15,113 bases of DNA from CAKOSP01 sp964370545 (GTDB lineage: Bacteria; Bacillota_I; Bacilli_A; RF39; UBA660), in the NCBI GenBank assembly GCA_964370545.1, contig CAYJJQ010000021.1:1-15113 (forward strand). Reading direction: 5' to 3'. Below, piece by piece: positions 1 through 6,940 of the stretch. The notes under the pieces were generated by a model. The model was given only the letters and a program-made list of their open reading frames with translations, was not told the DNA's origin and did no database searches. Position 1 is the stretch's first letter, and each line of letters begins with the position of its first letter. The position numbers and the translations under genes were made by a program.

Positions 1-1277
1 TAGTTCCTAAATCTTTAGCTTTTACATTAACTATACCATTTGCATCTATATCAAATGTAACTTCTATTTGAGGTACTCCTCTTCTAGCTGGAAGTATGTT
101 TCCAAGTTGGAAATTACCTAATGTTTTATTATCTGGAGCCATTGGTCTTTCACCTTGAAGCACATGGATATCAACTGCTGGTTGATTATCAACTGCTGTT
201 GAAAATACTTGACTCTTACTTGTAGGTATTGTAGTATTTCTAGGTATTAATACAGTCATTACATTTCCTAAAGTTTCAATACCAAGTGATAATGGAGTTA
301 CATCTAAAAGTACGATATCATCAACTTCACCTGTTAATACTCCTCCTTGAATCGCAGCACCCATAGCAACAACTTCATCCGGATTAACCCCTTTAGAAGG
401 CTCTTGTCCTAATTCTTTTTTAACTAATTCTTGAATATAAGGTATTCTTGTAGATCCTCCTACTAAAATTACTTTATTTATATCTTTTTTATCTATACCA
501 GCATCTTTAATAGCATTTTTAACTGGTTCAAGTGTTGCATCAAATAAATCTTTACATAAGCTTTCAAATTTAGCTTTTGTTAAATTAATATCCATATGTA
601 CTGGATTACCATCTACTTGAGTTAAGAATGGTAAACTAATTTGTGTAGTAGTAACACTAGATAATTCTTTTTTAGCTTTCTCAGCTGCATCTTTAATTCT
701 TTGCATAGCCATTGGATCTTTAGATAAATCTACTCCATTGTCTTTTTTAAATTCTTCAACTAAATAATCTGCTACTCTAATATCAAAATCATCTCNNNNN
801 NNNNNNNNNNNNNNNNNNNNNNNNNNNNNNNNNNNNNNNNNNNNNNNNNNNNNNTTCTACTTCTAAACCAGCAATTTTACCAGCATCTTTAGTTGCTTGA
901 CGTTGTGCATCGTTAAAATATGCAGGAACGGTAATAACTGCTTTTGTTACTTTAGCTCCTAAATAACTTTCTGCATCTGCTTTGATTTTAGCTAATATTT
1001 TAGCACTAATTTCTTGTGGTGTATAACTTTTATCATTGGCCTCCACTTTATAATCTGTTCCCATATGTCTTTTAATAGACGATATAGTATTTTTTACATT
1101 AGTTACCGCTTGTCTTTTAGCAGTTTCTCCAACTAATTCTTCACTTCCTTTAAAAGCTACTATTGAAGGAGTTGTTCTATTTCCTTCAGCATTTGGGATA
1201 ACCTTTGCTTCTCCCCCTTCAAGTACTGCTACACATGAGTTAGTAGTACCTAAATCTATTCCTATAATTTTACTCAT
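1..1277 (-). CDS. dnaK: Molecular chaperone DnaK (Hsp70), 3' end beyond window, internal assembly gap
   Basis: DnaK is the ATP-dependent Hsp70 chaperone of the cytoplasm, working with GrpE (encoded just upstream) and DnaJ. The N-terminus reads MSKIIGIDLGTTNSC, the Hsp70 phosphate-1 loop, followed by NRTTPSIVAF and VPAYFNDAQRQATKDAG. After the gap, positions 1-795 encode GDDFD, LVGGSTRIP, KGVNPDEVVAMGAAIQGG, LLDVTPLSLGIET and the start of the substrate-binding domain (VLQGERPMAPDN), ending at KAKDLGT at the window edge. The N run at 796-854 removes the part carrying the DLGGGTFD motif; the reading frames on its two sides do not match across 59 bases. The ATG at 1277 has AAAGGA about 8-9 bases upstream, inside the end of the preceding gene. 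It is the last visible gene of the hrcA operon and should be under CIRCE control. Confidence 0.97.
796..854. other. Assembly gap (59 N) inside dnaK, true length underestimated
   Basis: The upstream part stops after AGLEVE and the downstream part resumes at GDDFD. From family knowledge about 58 residues lie between these motifs, so roughly 170-175 bases are missing rather than 59. For the frames to join, the missing length must leave remainder 1 on division by 3, whereas 59 leaves 2. The apparent TGA at 791-789 is therefore an artefact of the gap size. Confidence 0.9.
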
Positions 1278-1279
1278 TT

Positions 1280-1768
1280 TTATATTTTCCTTTCTCTTTG
1301 TAAATTATTTTCTTTTAAACTGGGTAATCTTTTAGCCCAGTTTAATAAATTTTCTCTTTGTTTTACTAAATCTAGTTCCATAAAAGGACATAGTAAATAT
1401 GCATTTTTTGTATCTATTAATTGATCTGTATAATCTATTACACATTCAACAATAGTATTGCTCACCATTTCATATTCACTTCCAATTCGTTTAAGCATTT
1501 CATCATTAAATATATTAAATCCTTCTGGAACTTCATTAAATGTATAAATATCATCAAATAATATATATATTTGAGATCTTAAAGAATCTCCATATATTAG
1601 TTCTTCTTCTTCAATTACAATATCAGCTCCAGGTATCATATTGTGTCCTGCACAACTAAATCTAGTTTTATATCCTTTGTCCCATAGTATTTTTAGTATT
1701 GGATATATATCATCATCTACTTCAAATACATTTTCTATAGGCAACAAACTTTTTGCATCAATATACAT
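1280..1768 (-). CDS. Uncharacterised 162-aa protein with FSCAGH motif, inserted between grpE and dnaK
   Basis: No family is recognised with confidence. The protein is soluble, acidic in its first half and has no signal peptide or membrane segment. Its most distinctive stretch is around residues 31-43, where KGYKTRFSCAGH sits in a predicted strand-helix context. I recall similar 'GYKT..SC.GH' motifs in small uncharacterised Bacillota and phage proteins, but this is memory, not a search. The Cys-x2-His pair could bind a metal or be catalytic; that is speculative. The start has a strong AAGGGGG site 6-7 bases upstream. The gene begins 22 bases after grpE and its stop codon lies 2 bases before the dnaK start, so it carries the dnaK ribosome-binding site and must be cotranscribed with the heat-shock genes. 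Confidence 0.85.
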   Translation of the reverse strand: MYIDAKSLLPIENVFEVDDDIYPILKILWDKGYKTRFSCAGHNMIPGADIVIEEEELIYGDSLRSQIYILFDDIYTFNEVPEGFNIFNDEMLKRIGSEYEMVSNTIVECVIDYTDQLIDTKNAYLLCPFMELDLVKQRENLLNWAKRLPSLKENNLQRERKI

Positions 1769-1790
1769 TTTAATTCCCCCTTAAAATATA

Positions 1791-2318
1791 TTACTCACTT
1801 ACTTTAACCATTGCTGGTCTTATAACTTTACCGTTATAAGTGTATCCTTTTTGAAGTATATCAATTACTACTCCAGGAAGTATATTATCCATTTGTTCAA
1901 TAAGTACCGCTTGAGCTATATTAGCATCATAAGGCTCATTTAAACACTTAATTTCTTCAACTTTATATGTAGTTAATATATTAATTAATGCTGCATATAT
2001 CATTTCAAATCCATCCAAGTATTTTTTTATTTCAGTATTTTCTACTTTTATACTAATAGCTCTTTCAAAGTCATCAGTAATATCTAAAAGTTTAAGAATT
2101 AAATCTTCACCTTCATATCTTCTTAGCTTAGATACTTCTTCTTCACTTCTTCTTTTAATATTTTGCATTTCTGCAATAGTTCTTAAAAACTTTTCGTTTA
2201 AAAGATCATATTCACTTTGAAGTTTTTCTAGTTTATCACTTTTCTTAGTTGTTTTAACTTTAGTTTCTTTAACTTCTTTATTCTCCAAGTTATTCATCCT
2301 TTCTTTCAAGTGAATCAT
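1791..2318 (-). CDS. grpE: Nucleotide exchange factor GrpE
   Basis: GrpE releases ADP from DnaK and acts as a thermosensor in the chaperone cycle. The sequence shows a lysine/glutamate-rich N-terminal segment, a long helix with FLRTIAEMQNIKRRSEEE (the classic GrpE coiled-coil signature), DDFERAI, and the C-terminal beta domain ending GYTYNGKVIRPAMVKVSE. It matches the family in order and size (about 165-175 residues). The start is uncertain. The ATG at 2318 lies inside hrcA and has no Shine-Dalgarno site. The ATG at 2297 has AAAGG directly against it. A TTG at 2288, one base after the hrcA stop, has AAAGGA at about 8 bases and would be the best-spaced start, giving a product beginning MENKEVKETK. 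All choices imply translational coupling to hrcA. Confidence 0.95.
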   Translation of the reverse strand: MIHLKERMNNLENKEVKETKVKTTKKSDKLEKLQSEYDLLNEKFLRTIAEMQNIKRRSEEEVSKLRRYEGEDLILKLLDITDDFERAISIKVENTEIKKYLDGFEMIYAALINILTTYKVEEIKCLNEPYDANIAQAVLIEQMDNILPGVVIDILQKGYTYNGKVIRPAMVKVSE

Positions 2319-3291
2319 CTACATATTTTAGTAAACTCACTATTTTCTTATAATCCATTCTTTTAGGTCCAATTACAGCGATTGTTCCTTCTTCTCCTCC
2401 AGCTTTAAATGTTTTTTTTACAACCGTTAGATTAGGGTCAACTGAGTTTTCATTACCTATAAATATTTCAATATCATCTGTTGCATTTTTTTCTATGTTT
2501 TTAAGAACAGATATATCATCAAGTTTATTAGCAAGTTTTTTAATTTCACTTACATCTTGGTATTCAGGTTGACTAAGCATTTTAGCTTTACCTGCTACAT
2601 GAATATTAGAATTATTCGTTACAAAATCATTAAATGCGCTATAAAATATATTATATACAGCTTCATACTGATTTATTTCTTTTATTATGATAGGCTTTAT
2701 ATCAAATTCTAATCTTTCACTAACTTCATTTATCGGTGTACCAATTAGCATTTTATTTATAATATTACTTGTTTTAACTATTTCGTTAATATCTGTACCT
2801 TCTGGTAAGTTAAATTTCTTATTTTCCACTATTCCTTTATCCGTACAAACAAGTGCTACTATATGCGTATCATCTAAAGCAATTATATCAAGTTTTTGAA
2901 GTAAATTGTCACTTGCTGTTTTTCCTAATATTACACTTGCATAATTAGTTAAATCACTAATGATTTCCATACTTTTAGTAAGAGCATCACTAATAACTAA
3001 ATCATTATTTGCAAATATTTTTTGTAATTTAAGAACATCTTTTCCAGTTAAATGCTCAGGTTCCATAAGTTTTTCAACATAATATCTATAACCTTTTTCA
3101 CTTGGTATTCTACCACTTGAAATATGATTTTTTTCAATATATCCTAAAGCTTCAAGTTCTTTCATTTCGTTTCTTATTGTCGCTGATGAAAGATTAAATT
3201 TAGTACATAAAGATTTTGAACCAACAGGTTTAACTGCTTTAATATAACTTTCTACAATTTCTTTTAAAAGTGCTTCTTTTCGTAAATCCAT
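2290..3291 (-). CDS. hrcA: Heat-inducible transcription repressor HrcA
   Basis: HrcA represses class I heat-shock operons by binding the CIRCE operator. The N-terminal winged-helix domain is evident: PVGSKSLCTKFNLSSATIRNEMKELEALGYIEK, then HISSGRIPSEKGYRYYVEKLM. The C-terminal half ends GTIAVIGPKRMDYKKIVSLLKYV, as in the family. I chose the ATG at 3291 (MDLRKEALLKEIVE) because AAGGTGGTGA sits 6 bases before it and B. subtilis HrcA begins at the same point; this gives 333 residues. An in-frame extension to 3312 would run into the CIRCE operator. The gene heads its own operon, with a CIRCE operator in the leader, so HrcA should repress its own synthesis. Confidence 0.97.
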   Translation of the reverse strand: MDLRKEALLKEIVESYIKAVKPVGSKSLCTKFNLSSATIRNEMKELEALGYIEKNHISSGRIPSEKGYRYYVEKLMEPEHLTGKDVLKLQKIFANNDLVISDALTKSMEIISDLTNYASVILGKTASDNLLQKLDIIALDDTHIVALVCTDKGIVENKKFNLPEGTDINEIVKTSNIINKMLIGTPINEVSERLEFDIKPIIIKEINQYEAVYNIFYSAFNDFVTNNSNIHVAGKAKMLSQPEYQDVSEIKKLANKLDDISVLKNIEKNATDDIEIFIGNENSVDPNLTVVKKTFKAGGEEGTIAVIGPKRMDYKKIVSLLKYVDDSLERKDE

Positions 3292-3305
3292 GTATATCAC
3301 CACCT

Positions 3306-3332
3306 TTAGCACTCTTTTTGTATTAGTGCTAA
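3306..3332. promoter_or_regulatory. CIRCE operator (HrcA binding site), near-consensus
   Basis: The + strand reads TTAGCACTC, nine bases, then TAGTGCTAA. The consensus is TTAGCACTC-N9-GAGTGCTAA, so there is one mismatch. It lies immediately downstream of the -10 box of the hrcA promoter, covering the expected transcription start and the 5' end of the mRNA, the usual CIRCE position. Confidence 0.95.
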
Positions 3333-3336
3333 ATCT

Positions 3337-3365
3337 ATTATAATAGTATGTTTAGCACTTGTCAA
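3337..3365 (-). promoter_or_regulatory. SigmaA promoter of the hrcA-grpE-dnaK operon
   Basis: On the minus strand TTGACA (3365-3360), a 17-base spacer and TATAAT (3342-3337) match the vegetative consensus at all 12 positions. The expected start of transcription is near 3330, inside the CIRCE operator. The promoter lies between the two operator elements, so full strength would be seen only when HrcA is off. Confidence 0.93.
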
Positions 3366-3379
3366 TATATAACTGCTAA
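3352..3379. promoter_or_regulatory. Second, degenerate CIRCE-like element upstream of the promoter
   Basis: TTAGCACTT at 3352-3360 is followed after ten bases by AACTGCTAA at 3371-3379. Against the CIRCE consensus the left arm has one mismatch, the right arm two, and the spacer is 10 rather than 9. It overlaps the -35 box and spacer of the hrcA promoter, so HrcA bound here would cover the polymerase site directly. Whether HrcA binds it is not known. Confidence 0.6.
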
Positions 3380-3384
3380 TTTAC

Positions 3385-3411
3385 AAAAAAAATAACAAGT
3401 GTTAACTTGCT
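3385..3411 (-). terminator. Rho-independent terminator of the frr-fmt operon
   Basis: On the minus strand AGCAAGT, loop TAAC, then ACTTGTT form a 7-bp stem with one G-U pair, followed by A and eight T. The stop codon of the 42-residue peptide gene lies in the loop. It separates this operon from the hrcA promoter. Confidence 0.8.
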
Positions 3412-3530
3412 ATTAAATATAATATAGTAATTATTACAAAGAACAAAATCCAAAAAAGAAGTTTTACTTTTGCCTTTGCAACTTTATCAGTTTTTGCATC
3501 TTCAAATAATTTTAAAAAGTATTTTCTCAT
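3402..3530 (-). CDS. 42-residue single-pass membrane peptide, coupled to fmt
   Basis: This short gene encodes MRKYFLKLFEDAKTDKVAKA, continuing with KVKLLFWILF and a hydrophobic run to residue 42. An amphipathic, lysine-rich N-terminal half (residues 1-23) is followed by a single transmembrane helix (about residues 24-41). The positive charges suggest an N-inside orientation. Its ATG lies directly after the fmt stop codon, and TTAGGAG within the fmt C-terminal codons provides a Shine-Dalgarno site at about 6 bases. The stop codon falls in the loop of the operon terminator. Good ribosome-binding site, coupling and a coherent protein profile argue that it is real. The function is unknown; small membrane subunits and toxin-like peptides share this general shape, but nothing here distinguishes them. 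Confidence 0.75.
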   Translation of the reverse strand: MRKYFLKLFEDAKTDKVAKAKVKLLFWILFFVIITILYLIAS

Positions 3531-4460
3531 TTATACTCCTAACTTGTAATTGATGTATTTCTTTTTATCAAGACCATTTAAATAACTATTAATATTCATT
3601 TCATTTTTACCTGCTGGTTTAACTATATCTAAATATATAATTCCATCAGGAACAGTTATTCCAATTTTATCTTTTTCAAGAACTTTAATTATATTAGTTA
3701 TATTTTCTTTAGAAGGTACAAAGTGAGCTTTTAGAACTTTAATATTTTGATTGTTAAAAACAAAGTAAGCATTTGGATAGACACCCCTTATTTGATTTAT
3801 TATACTATTTCCATCTTTGTTAAAATTAATTAATTCATCTTCTCTAGTAAGCATTCTAGCATATGTAGCAGTTTCTTCATCTTGAACTTGACTATTTACA
3901 TTTCCAGATACTAAATATTCAATATTACTTTCGATTAACTCTTTACTAATTAAACTTAATTTATTAGCAAGTGTTTCATAATTATCTTCTTGATCTATTG
4001 TAACTTCTTTTTTATCTATCATATTACCAGTATCCATCTTAGTATCCATATACATAAGTGTCATGCCAGTTAGTTTATCTCCATTTAAAAGAGCCCACTG
4101 TATTGGAGCTGCTCCCCTATATAATGGTAAGAGAGATCCATGTAAATTAACACAACCATGCAGCGGAGAATCTAAAACTTCTTTAGGAACTATCTGTCCA
4201 TATGCTAAGGTTACTATAATATCTGGTTTAAGGCTTGTTAGAGCATCAAACTCTTTTTTTATATTACTTGGTTGCACTAATGGTATATTATGCTCTAGAG
4301 CATACTTTTTTACCGCGCTATACTCTACTTCACCTTTTCTACCAACTTTTTTATCAGGTTGAGTAACTATTAATATTAAATTAGTTTTTTCATGTAAAAA
4401 TTTTAGTGTAGGTAAACATATTTGAGGAGTACCCATAAATATAGTTTTTATATTTTTCAT
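3531..4460 (-). CDS. fmt: Methionyl-tRNA formyltransferase
   Basis: Fmt transfers a formyl group from 10-formyltetrahydrofolate to the methionine on initiator tRNA. The N-terminal formyltransferase domain shows IKTIFMGTPQICLPTL, QPDKKVGRK (the loop region), then CVNLHGSLLPLYRGAAPIQ and TGMTLMYMDTKMDTGNM. The Asn, His and Asp of the known catalytic triad are present in NLH and MDTG. The C-terminal OB-like domain follows from about residue 205. The start is the ATG at 4460 with AAAGGG about 6 bases upstream; the frame stays open to a TTG at 4475 but that lacks a site. The protein is 309 residues, normal for the family. It lies about 20 bases after frr and directly before the small membrane peptide, in one operon. 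Confidence 0.97.
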   Translation of the reverse strand: MKNIKTIFMGTPQICLPTLKFLHEKTNLILIVTQPDKKVGRKGEVEYSAVKKYALEHNIPLVQPSNIKKEFDALTSLKPDIIVTLAYGQIVPKEVLDSPLHGCVNLHGSLLPLYRGAAPIQWALLNGDKLTGMTLMYMDTKMDTGNMIDKKEVTIDQEDNYETLANKLSLISKELIESNIEYLVSGNVNSQVQDEETATYARMLTREDELINFNKDGNSIINQIRGVYPNAYFVFNNQNIKVLKAHFVPSKENITNIIKVLEKDKIGITVPDGIIYLDIVKPAGKNEMNINSYLNGLDKKKYINYKLGV

Positions 4461-4482
4461 TATATTCCCTTTCAAAAAAAAC

Positions 4483-5013
4483 TTACATTGACATAAGTTC
4501 TTTTTCTTTTATAGATATTTCTTCATCTACTAATTTGTTATACTTATTAATAGTAGTTTGCAAATTTTCTAATAATTTTTTTTCTTCATCTTCAGGATAT
4601 TCATCTTTAATAATAGCATCTTTAACTGCTTGTCTTACGTTTCTAAGACCAACTTTAGCATCTTCACCTATAGTTTTAGCAGTCTTAACGTATTCTCTTC
4701 TTCTATCTTCCGTTAAATCAGGAATAGTTAAAATAATAGTTTCTCCATTATTAGTTGGAGTAATACCTAAATTAGCTTCATTAATACCTTTTTCTATATC
4801 TTTAAGCGAGTTTCTATCAAAAGGTTTAATAAATATCTTTTTAGCTTCTGGAATAGTTATATTAGCTATACTTTGCAGTGGAACTAATGAACCATAGCAC
4901 ATAACCATTACTCCATTTAACATTGCAGGGTTAGCTCTTCCAGCTCTAATAGATTGTAATTTTTCTTTTAAGGTTTCAATTACCTTATTCATTTTATCTT
5001 CTTCGTTATACAT
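4483..5013 (-). CDS. frr: Ribosome recycling factor
   Basis: RRF splits post-termination ribosomes together with EF-G. The 176-residue protein has the family hallmarks: LQSIRAGRANPAMLNGVMV near the start, ITIPEAKKIFIKPFDRNSLKDIEK, the hinge and domain II region NLGITPTNNGETIILTIPDLTEDRRREYVK, then KVGLRNVRQAVKD and a helical C-terminal end. It is slightly shorter than B. subtilis Frr (185), through a shorter N-terminus. The ATG at 5013 has AAAGGAGA 5-6 bases upstream, overlapping the stop codon of the preceding gene, so the two are translationally coupled. Confidence 0.97.
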   Translation of the reverse strand: MYNEEDKMNKVIETLKEKLQSIRAGRANPAMLNGVMVMCYGSLVPLQSIANITIPEAKKIFIKPFDRNSLKDIEKGINEANLGITPTNNGETIILTIPDLTEDRRREYVKTAKTIGEDAKVGLRNVRQAVKDAIIKDEYPEDEEKKLLENLQTTINKYNKLVDEEISIKEKELMSM

Positions 5014-5023
5014 TTTTTCTCCT

Positions 5024-5779
5024 TTATTTGATTATTAGTGTATCATAATAATTATTATTTGTCGACTTAACTATATACTTTATTTCTAAATTTCCATACC
5101 TATTTACATATATTCCATACTGCGTAAAATCATTCATAGTTTCTTCTACTAATATTGTATTATCAGCTTTAGCTAGTGTAGTTAAAGTAGCTCTTACTTC
5201 TTCTTTTATACTGTCTAAAGTTACACCATATTCTAAAAGTAAATAGTTATCATTTAATACTTCTCCTGTAGTTTTATCTACATTATATACTTTTATTGCT
5301 GTAGGTGTAGTTAAATTGATTATATCAAAATCATAAGTAATTTCTTCTATAGCTAAATATTTATCATACTCAGTTGTTTCAAAATTAATAAAAGAAGCAC
5401 TATAAACACCTTCATCAGTAGTATAGTAATCTATGTCATCATCTAATTTAACATCCTTAGTATATACTACTGATGCCCTCAGACTATCAATTCTTTGATT
5501 AATATCATTTTCTATATTTTTTAAAGATGTATAATTGATAGTCACATCTCCATATATTACATCATATTCACTTACTATTATTTCCCTATTATCAGTATAT
5601 ATATAATCTTTTGTTACATCAATTCTTGCATCTATTTCTTCTTTTTCTTCTGTATTCACAACAGGTTTCGTATCTTCTGGTTTGGTAAGATATTTCATAG
5701 TAAAATATCCCCCTACAGTAAATAGTAAAACAATAATAATAAATACTACTACTGCTACATTACTTTTCAAACTATCCAT
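5024..5779 (-). CDS. Membrane-anchored extracytoplasmic protein of unknown function (251 aa)
   Basis: The N-terminus is a typical signal anchor: MDSLKSN then a hydrophobic helix at about residues 7-31. An acidic, proline/threonine linker (KPEDTKPVVNTEEKEE) precedes a roughly 200-residue domain rich in beta-strand-like patterns, Asp, Tyr and Thr, presumably outside the membrane. There are no cysteines. No family is recognised. The start overlaps the end of the preceding gene by 8 bases, and its stop lies in the Shine-Dalgarno region of frr, so it is locked into the operon. The pairing with another single-pass extracytoplasmic protein suggests the two may act together at the cell envelope; this is inference from context only. 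Confidence 0.88.
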   Translation of the reverse strand: MDSLKSNVAVVVFIIIVLLFTVGGYFTMKYLTKPEDTKPVVNTEEKEEIDARIDVTKDYIYTDNREIIVSEYDVIYGDVTINYTSLKNIENDINQRIDSLRASVVYTKDVKLDDDIDYYTTDEGVYSASFINFETTEYDKYLAIEEITYDFDIINLTTPTAIKVYNVDKTTGEVLNDNYLLLEYGVTLDSIKEEVRATLTTLAKADNTILVEETMNDFTQYGIYVNRYGNLEIKYIVKSTNNNYYDTLIIK

Positions 5780-6398
5780 TAGTTTCTACCATATAAGTTT
5801 CTAATACTGTTTTAAACATCGAATAAAATTCTCCTACTCTATAATCAGACCAATATATTTCAGGAGTTAAACCATCCGTTGTAAAAGCTGTACTATCATC
5901 AAAGAAGTATGTTTTTCCATCAATTATGACAAGTACTGCTGGACCATAAATTTCTGTAACACCTCTATCATTTGTTTTTAAAGTATCAACAAGCTCATCA
6001 ACTAATAATTCATAATTACCATTATTGTTGATTCTATCATCTAAATAGTCATAATAAAGTATATTATCAAATTCTAATTCTAGTGCTACATCATTTACTA
6101 TTTCAGCTAATTTATACGTCCACTCAGCTCTAGGAGAACCAAAAAATATAACGGCATTGTTTTTAGTGTGACCTATTAAATCTTTAGGTGTTGTGTATTT
6201 AAATGCATTTTCCTCTGTAAATCCTTCGTAGTCAATTACAAATCTTTCATTATCTGTAAGTTCATCCCCAAAATTTATATTACCTAAAACAATAAATCCC
6301 GCTAATATTAATACATATAAACAAATATAAATAATCATTTGACTTTTACTTGCAAACATTTTCTTGTTTTCTATTTTCTTTTTCAACTTTATCACCAT
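5772..6398 (-). CDS. Membrane-anchored thioredoxin-fold protein without the CxxC motif
   Basis: A lysine-rich start is followed by one transmembrane helix (about residues 20-40) and an extracytoplasmic domain. Residues near 82-100 read NAVIFFGSPRAEWTYKLAEI. Gram-positive thioredoxin-like proteins have 'GxPxCPWC' there; I align PRAEWT with PxCPWC, so both redox cysteines are replaced (Ala, Thr) while Pro and Trp remain. NILYYDYLDD fits the next strand, and YGPAVLVIIDGKTYFF fits the cis-proline loop and the following hairpin. It is thus probably a structural or binding module rather than an oxidoreductase. The start is uncertain: the ATG at 6398 lacks a site, whereas a TTG at 6386 has GGTGAT four bases upstream. 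It is the first gene of the operon leading to frr and fmt. Confidence 0.87.
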   Translation of the reverse strand: MVIKLKKKIENKKMFASKSQMIIYICLYVLILAGFIVLGNINFGDELTDNERFVIDYEGFTEENAFKYTTPKDLIGHTKNNAVIFFGSPRAEWTYKLAEIVNDVALELEFDNILYYDYLDDRINNNGNYELLVDELVDTLKTNDRGVTEIYGPAVLVIIDGKTYFFDDSTAFTTDGLTPEIYWSDYRVGEFYSMFKTVLETYMVETNG

Positions 6399-6402
6399 AT
6401 AT

Positions 6403-6431
6403 ATTGTAGCAAATATTTTATAAAAAATCTA
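6403..6431 (-). promoter_or_regulatory. Possible promoter of the 6398-3402 operon
   Basis: The minus strand has TAGATT, 17 bases, then TACAAT preceded by TGC, an extended -10 box. The -35 matches only 3 of 6. Transcription would begin near 6396, which would exclude the ATG at 6398 and favour the TTG start at 6386. Confidence 0.35.
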
Positions 6432-6451
6432 TAATCTATAATTTATTTACA

Positions 6452-6481
6452 AAAAAAATCAGTTATAATAACTGATTTTTT
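6452..6481 (-). terminator. Terminator after hup
   Basis: A nearly perfect stem of 12 bp or more has AAAAAATCAGTT on one arm and AACTGATTTTTT on the other, with loop ATAAT. It starts 5 bases after the hup stop codon. A run of T follows on the minus strand; the symmetrical A/T flanks would let it work in either direction. Confidence 0.88.
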
Positions 6482-6485
6482 CAAA

Positions 6486-6758
6486 CTAATTAATAGCTTC
6501 TTTAAGTTTAGCTCCAGCTTTGAATGAAGCAACCATTTTAGCAGCAATTTTAATTGGTTTTTTAGTTAAAGGATTAATCCCTTCTCTAGCAGCTCTTTGT
6601 TTAGCTGAAAAAGTTCCAAAACCTACTATAGCAACTCTTCCTTCTTTTTTAAGCCCTGTAGTAATTCCTGCAAATGTAGCATCTACTGCTTTAAGTGCAG
6701 CAGCTTTAGTTAATCCTGCTTCATTAGCAACTAATTCTACTAATTCTGTTTTAGACAT
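6486..6758 (-). CDS. hup: DNA-binding protein HU
   Basis: HU is the small dimeric nucleoid protein that bends DNA. The 90-residue sequence has the normal family length and motifs: MSKTELVELVANEAGLTK, the dimer core helix, GRVAIVGFGTFSAKQRAAREGINPLTKKPIKI for the DNA-binding arm (with the Arg-x-Gly-x-Asn-Pro tip as REGINP), and VASFKAGAKLKEAIN at the end. The start has GGGAGGT about 7 bases upstream. It is monocistronic, with its own promoter and terminator. In B. subtilis the equivalent gene hbs lies next to spoIVA; here two accessory genes lie between them. Confidence 0.97.
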   Translation of the reverse strand: MSKTELVELVANEAGLTKAAALKAVDATFAGITTGLKKEGRVAIVGFGTFSAKQRAAREGINPLTKKPIKIAAKMVASFKAGAKLKEAIN

Positions 6759-6810
6759 GTTTCTACCTCCCGTACATTTCTAATCGTAAGATTTATCTTC
6801 TTACATATTA

Positions 6811-6839
6811 AGAGTAACAAAAATGAATGCTAAAATCAA
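6811..6839 (-). promoter_or_regulatory. SigmaA promoter of hup
   Basis: The minus strand reads TTGATT, 17 bases, then TACTCT, with TGT directly before the -10 box (extended -10). The -35 matches 4 of 6 and the -10 4 of 6. The predicted leader is about 45 bases and contains a small hairpin at 6786-6804 (GTAAGA/TCTTAC, 6 bp). Confidence 0.6.
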
Positions 6840-6847
6840 CTAGAAAA

Positions 6848-6861
6848 TACGAAAAATCGTA
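6848..6861. repeat. Short perfect inverted repeat upstream of the hup promoter
   Basis: TACGA-AAAA-TCGTA lies 8-9 bases upstream of the hup -35 box. It could be a small operator. Read on the + strand it is followed by a T-rich stretch and resembles a weak terminator, but no + strand gene needs one. Confidence 0.4.
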
Positions 6862-6871
6862 ACTTTTTTGT

Positions 6872-6897
6872 TTTTTGTAACTTACTTGTTTCTAAAA
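6872..6897 (+). repeat. Direct repeat, copy A, downstream of the radical SAM gene
   Basis: This 26-base segment matches 7815-7840 at 24 positions, including an uninterrupted 16-base core TTACTTGTTTCTAAAA (6882-6897). The two copies are 943 bases apart and bracket the radical SAM gene. Confidence 0.8.
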
Positions 6898-6916
6898 AAG
6901 ATTGAATTATTGTTAA

Positions 6917-6940
6917 ATTTATAAGGTATTGTTTATAAAT
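6917..6940 (-). terminator. Weak hairpin at the end of the radical SAM gene
   Basis: ATTTATAA and TTATAAAT form a perfect 8-bp A/T stem with an 8-base loop, containing the stop codon in one arm. Only a poor T-run follows on the minus strand, so its termination efficiency is doubtful. Confidence 0.4.

Noticed and set aside
789..791. In-frame TGA within dnaK that might suggest recoding or a pseudogene
   Set aside because: It appears only because the 59-N gap puts the downstream part in the wrong frame; the correct frame reads GDDFD through this place.
4063..4362. Plus-strand open frame inside fmt, and similar plus-strand frames over frr, hrcA, hup, der and the radical SAM gene
   Set aside because: They are antisense to well-conserved genes, lack ribosome-binding sites and give no recognisable proteins.
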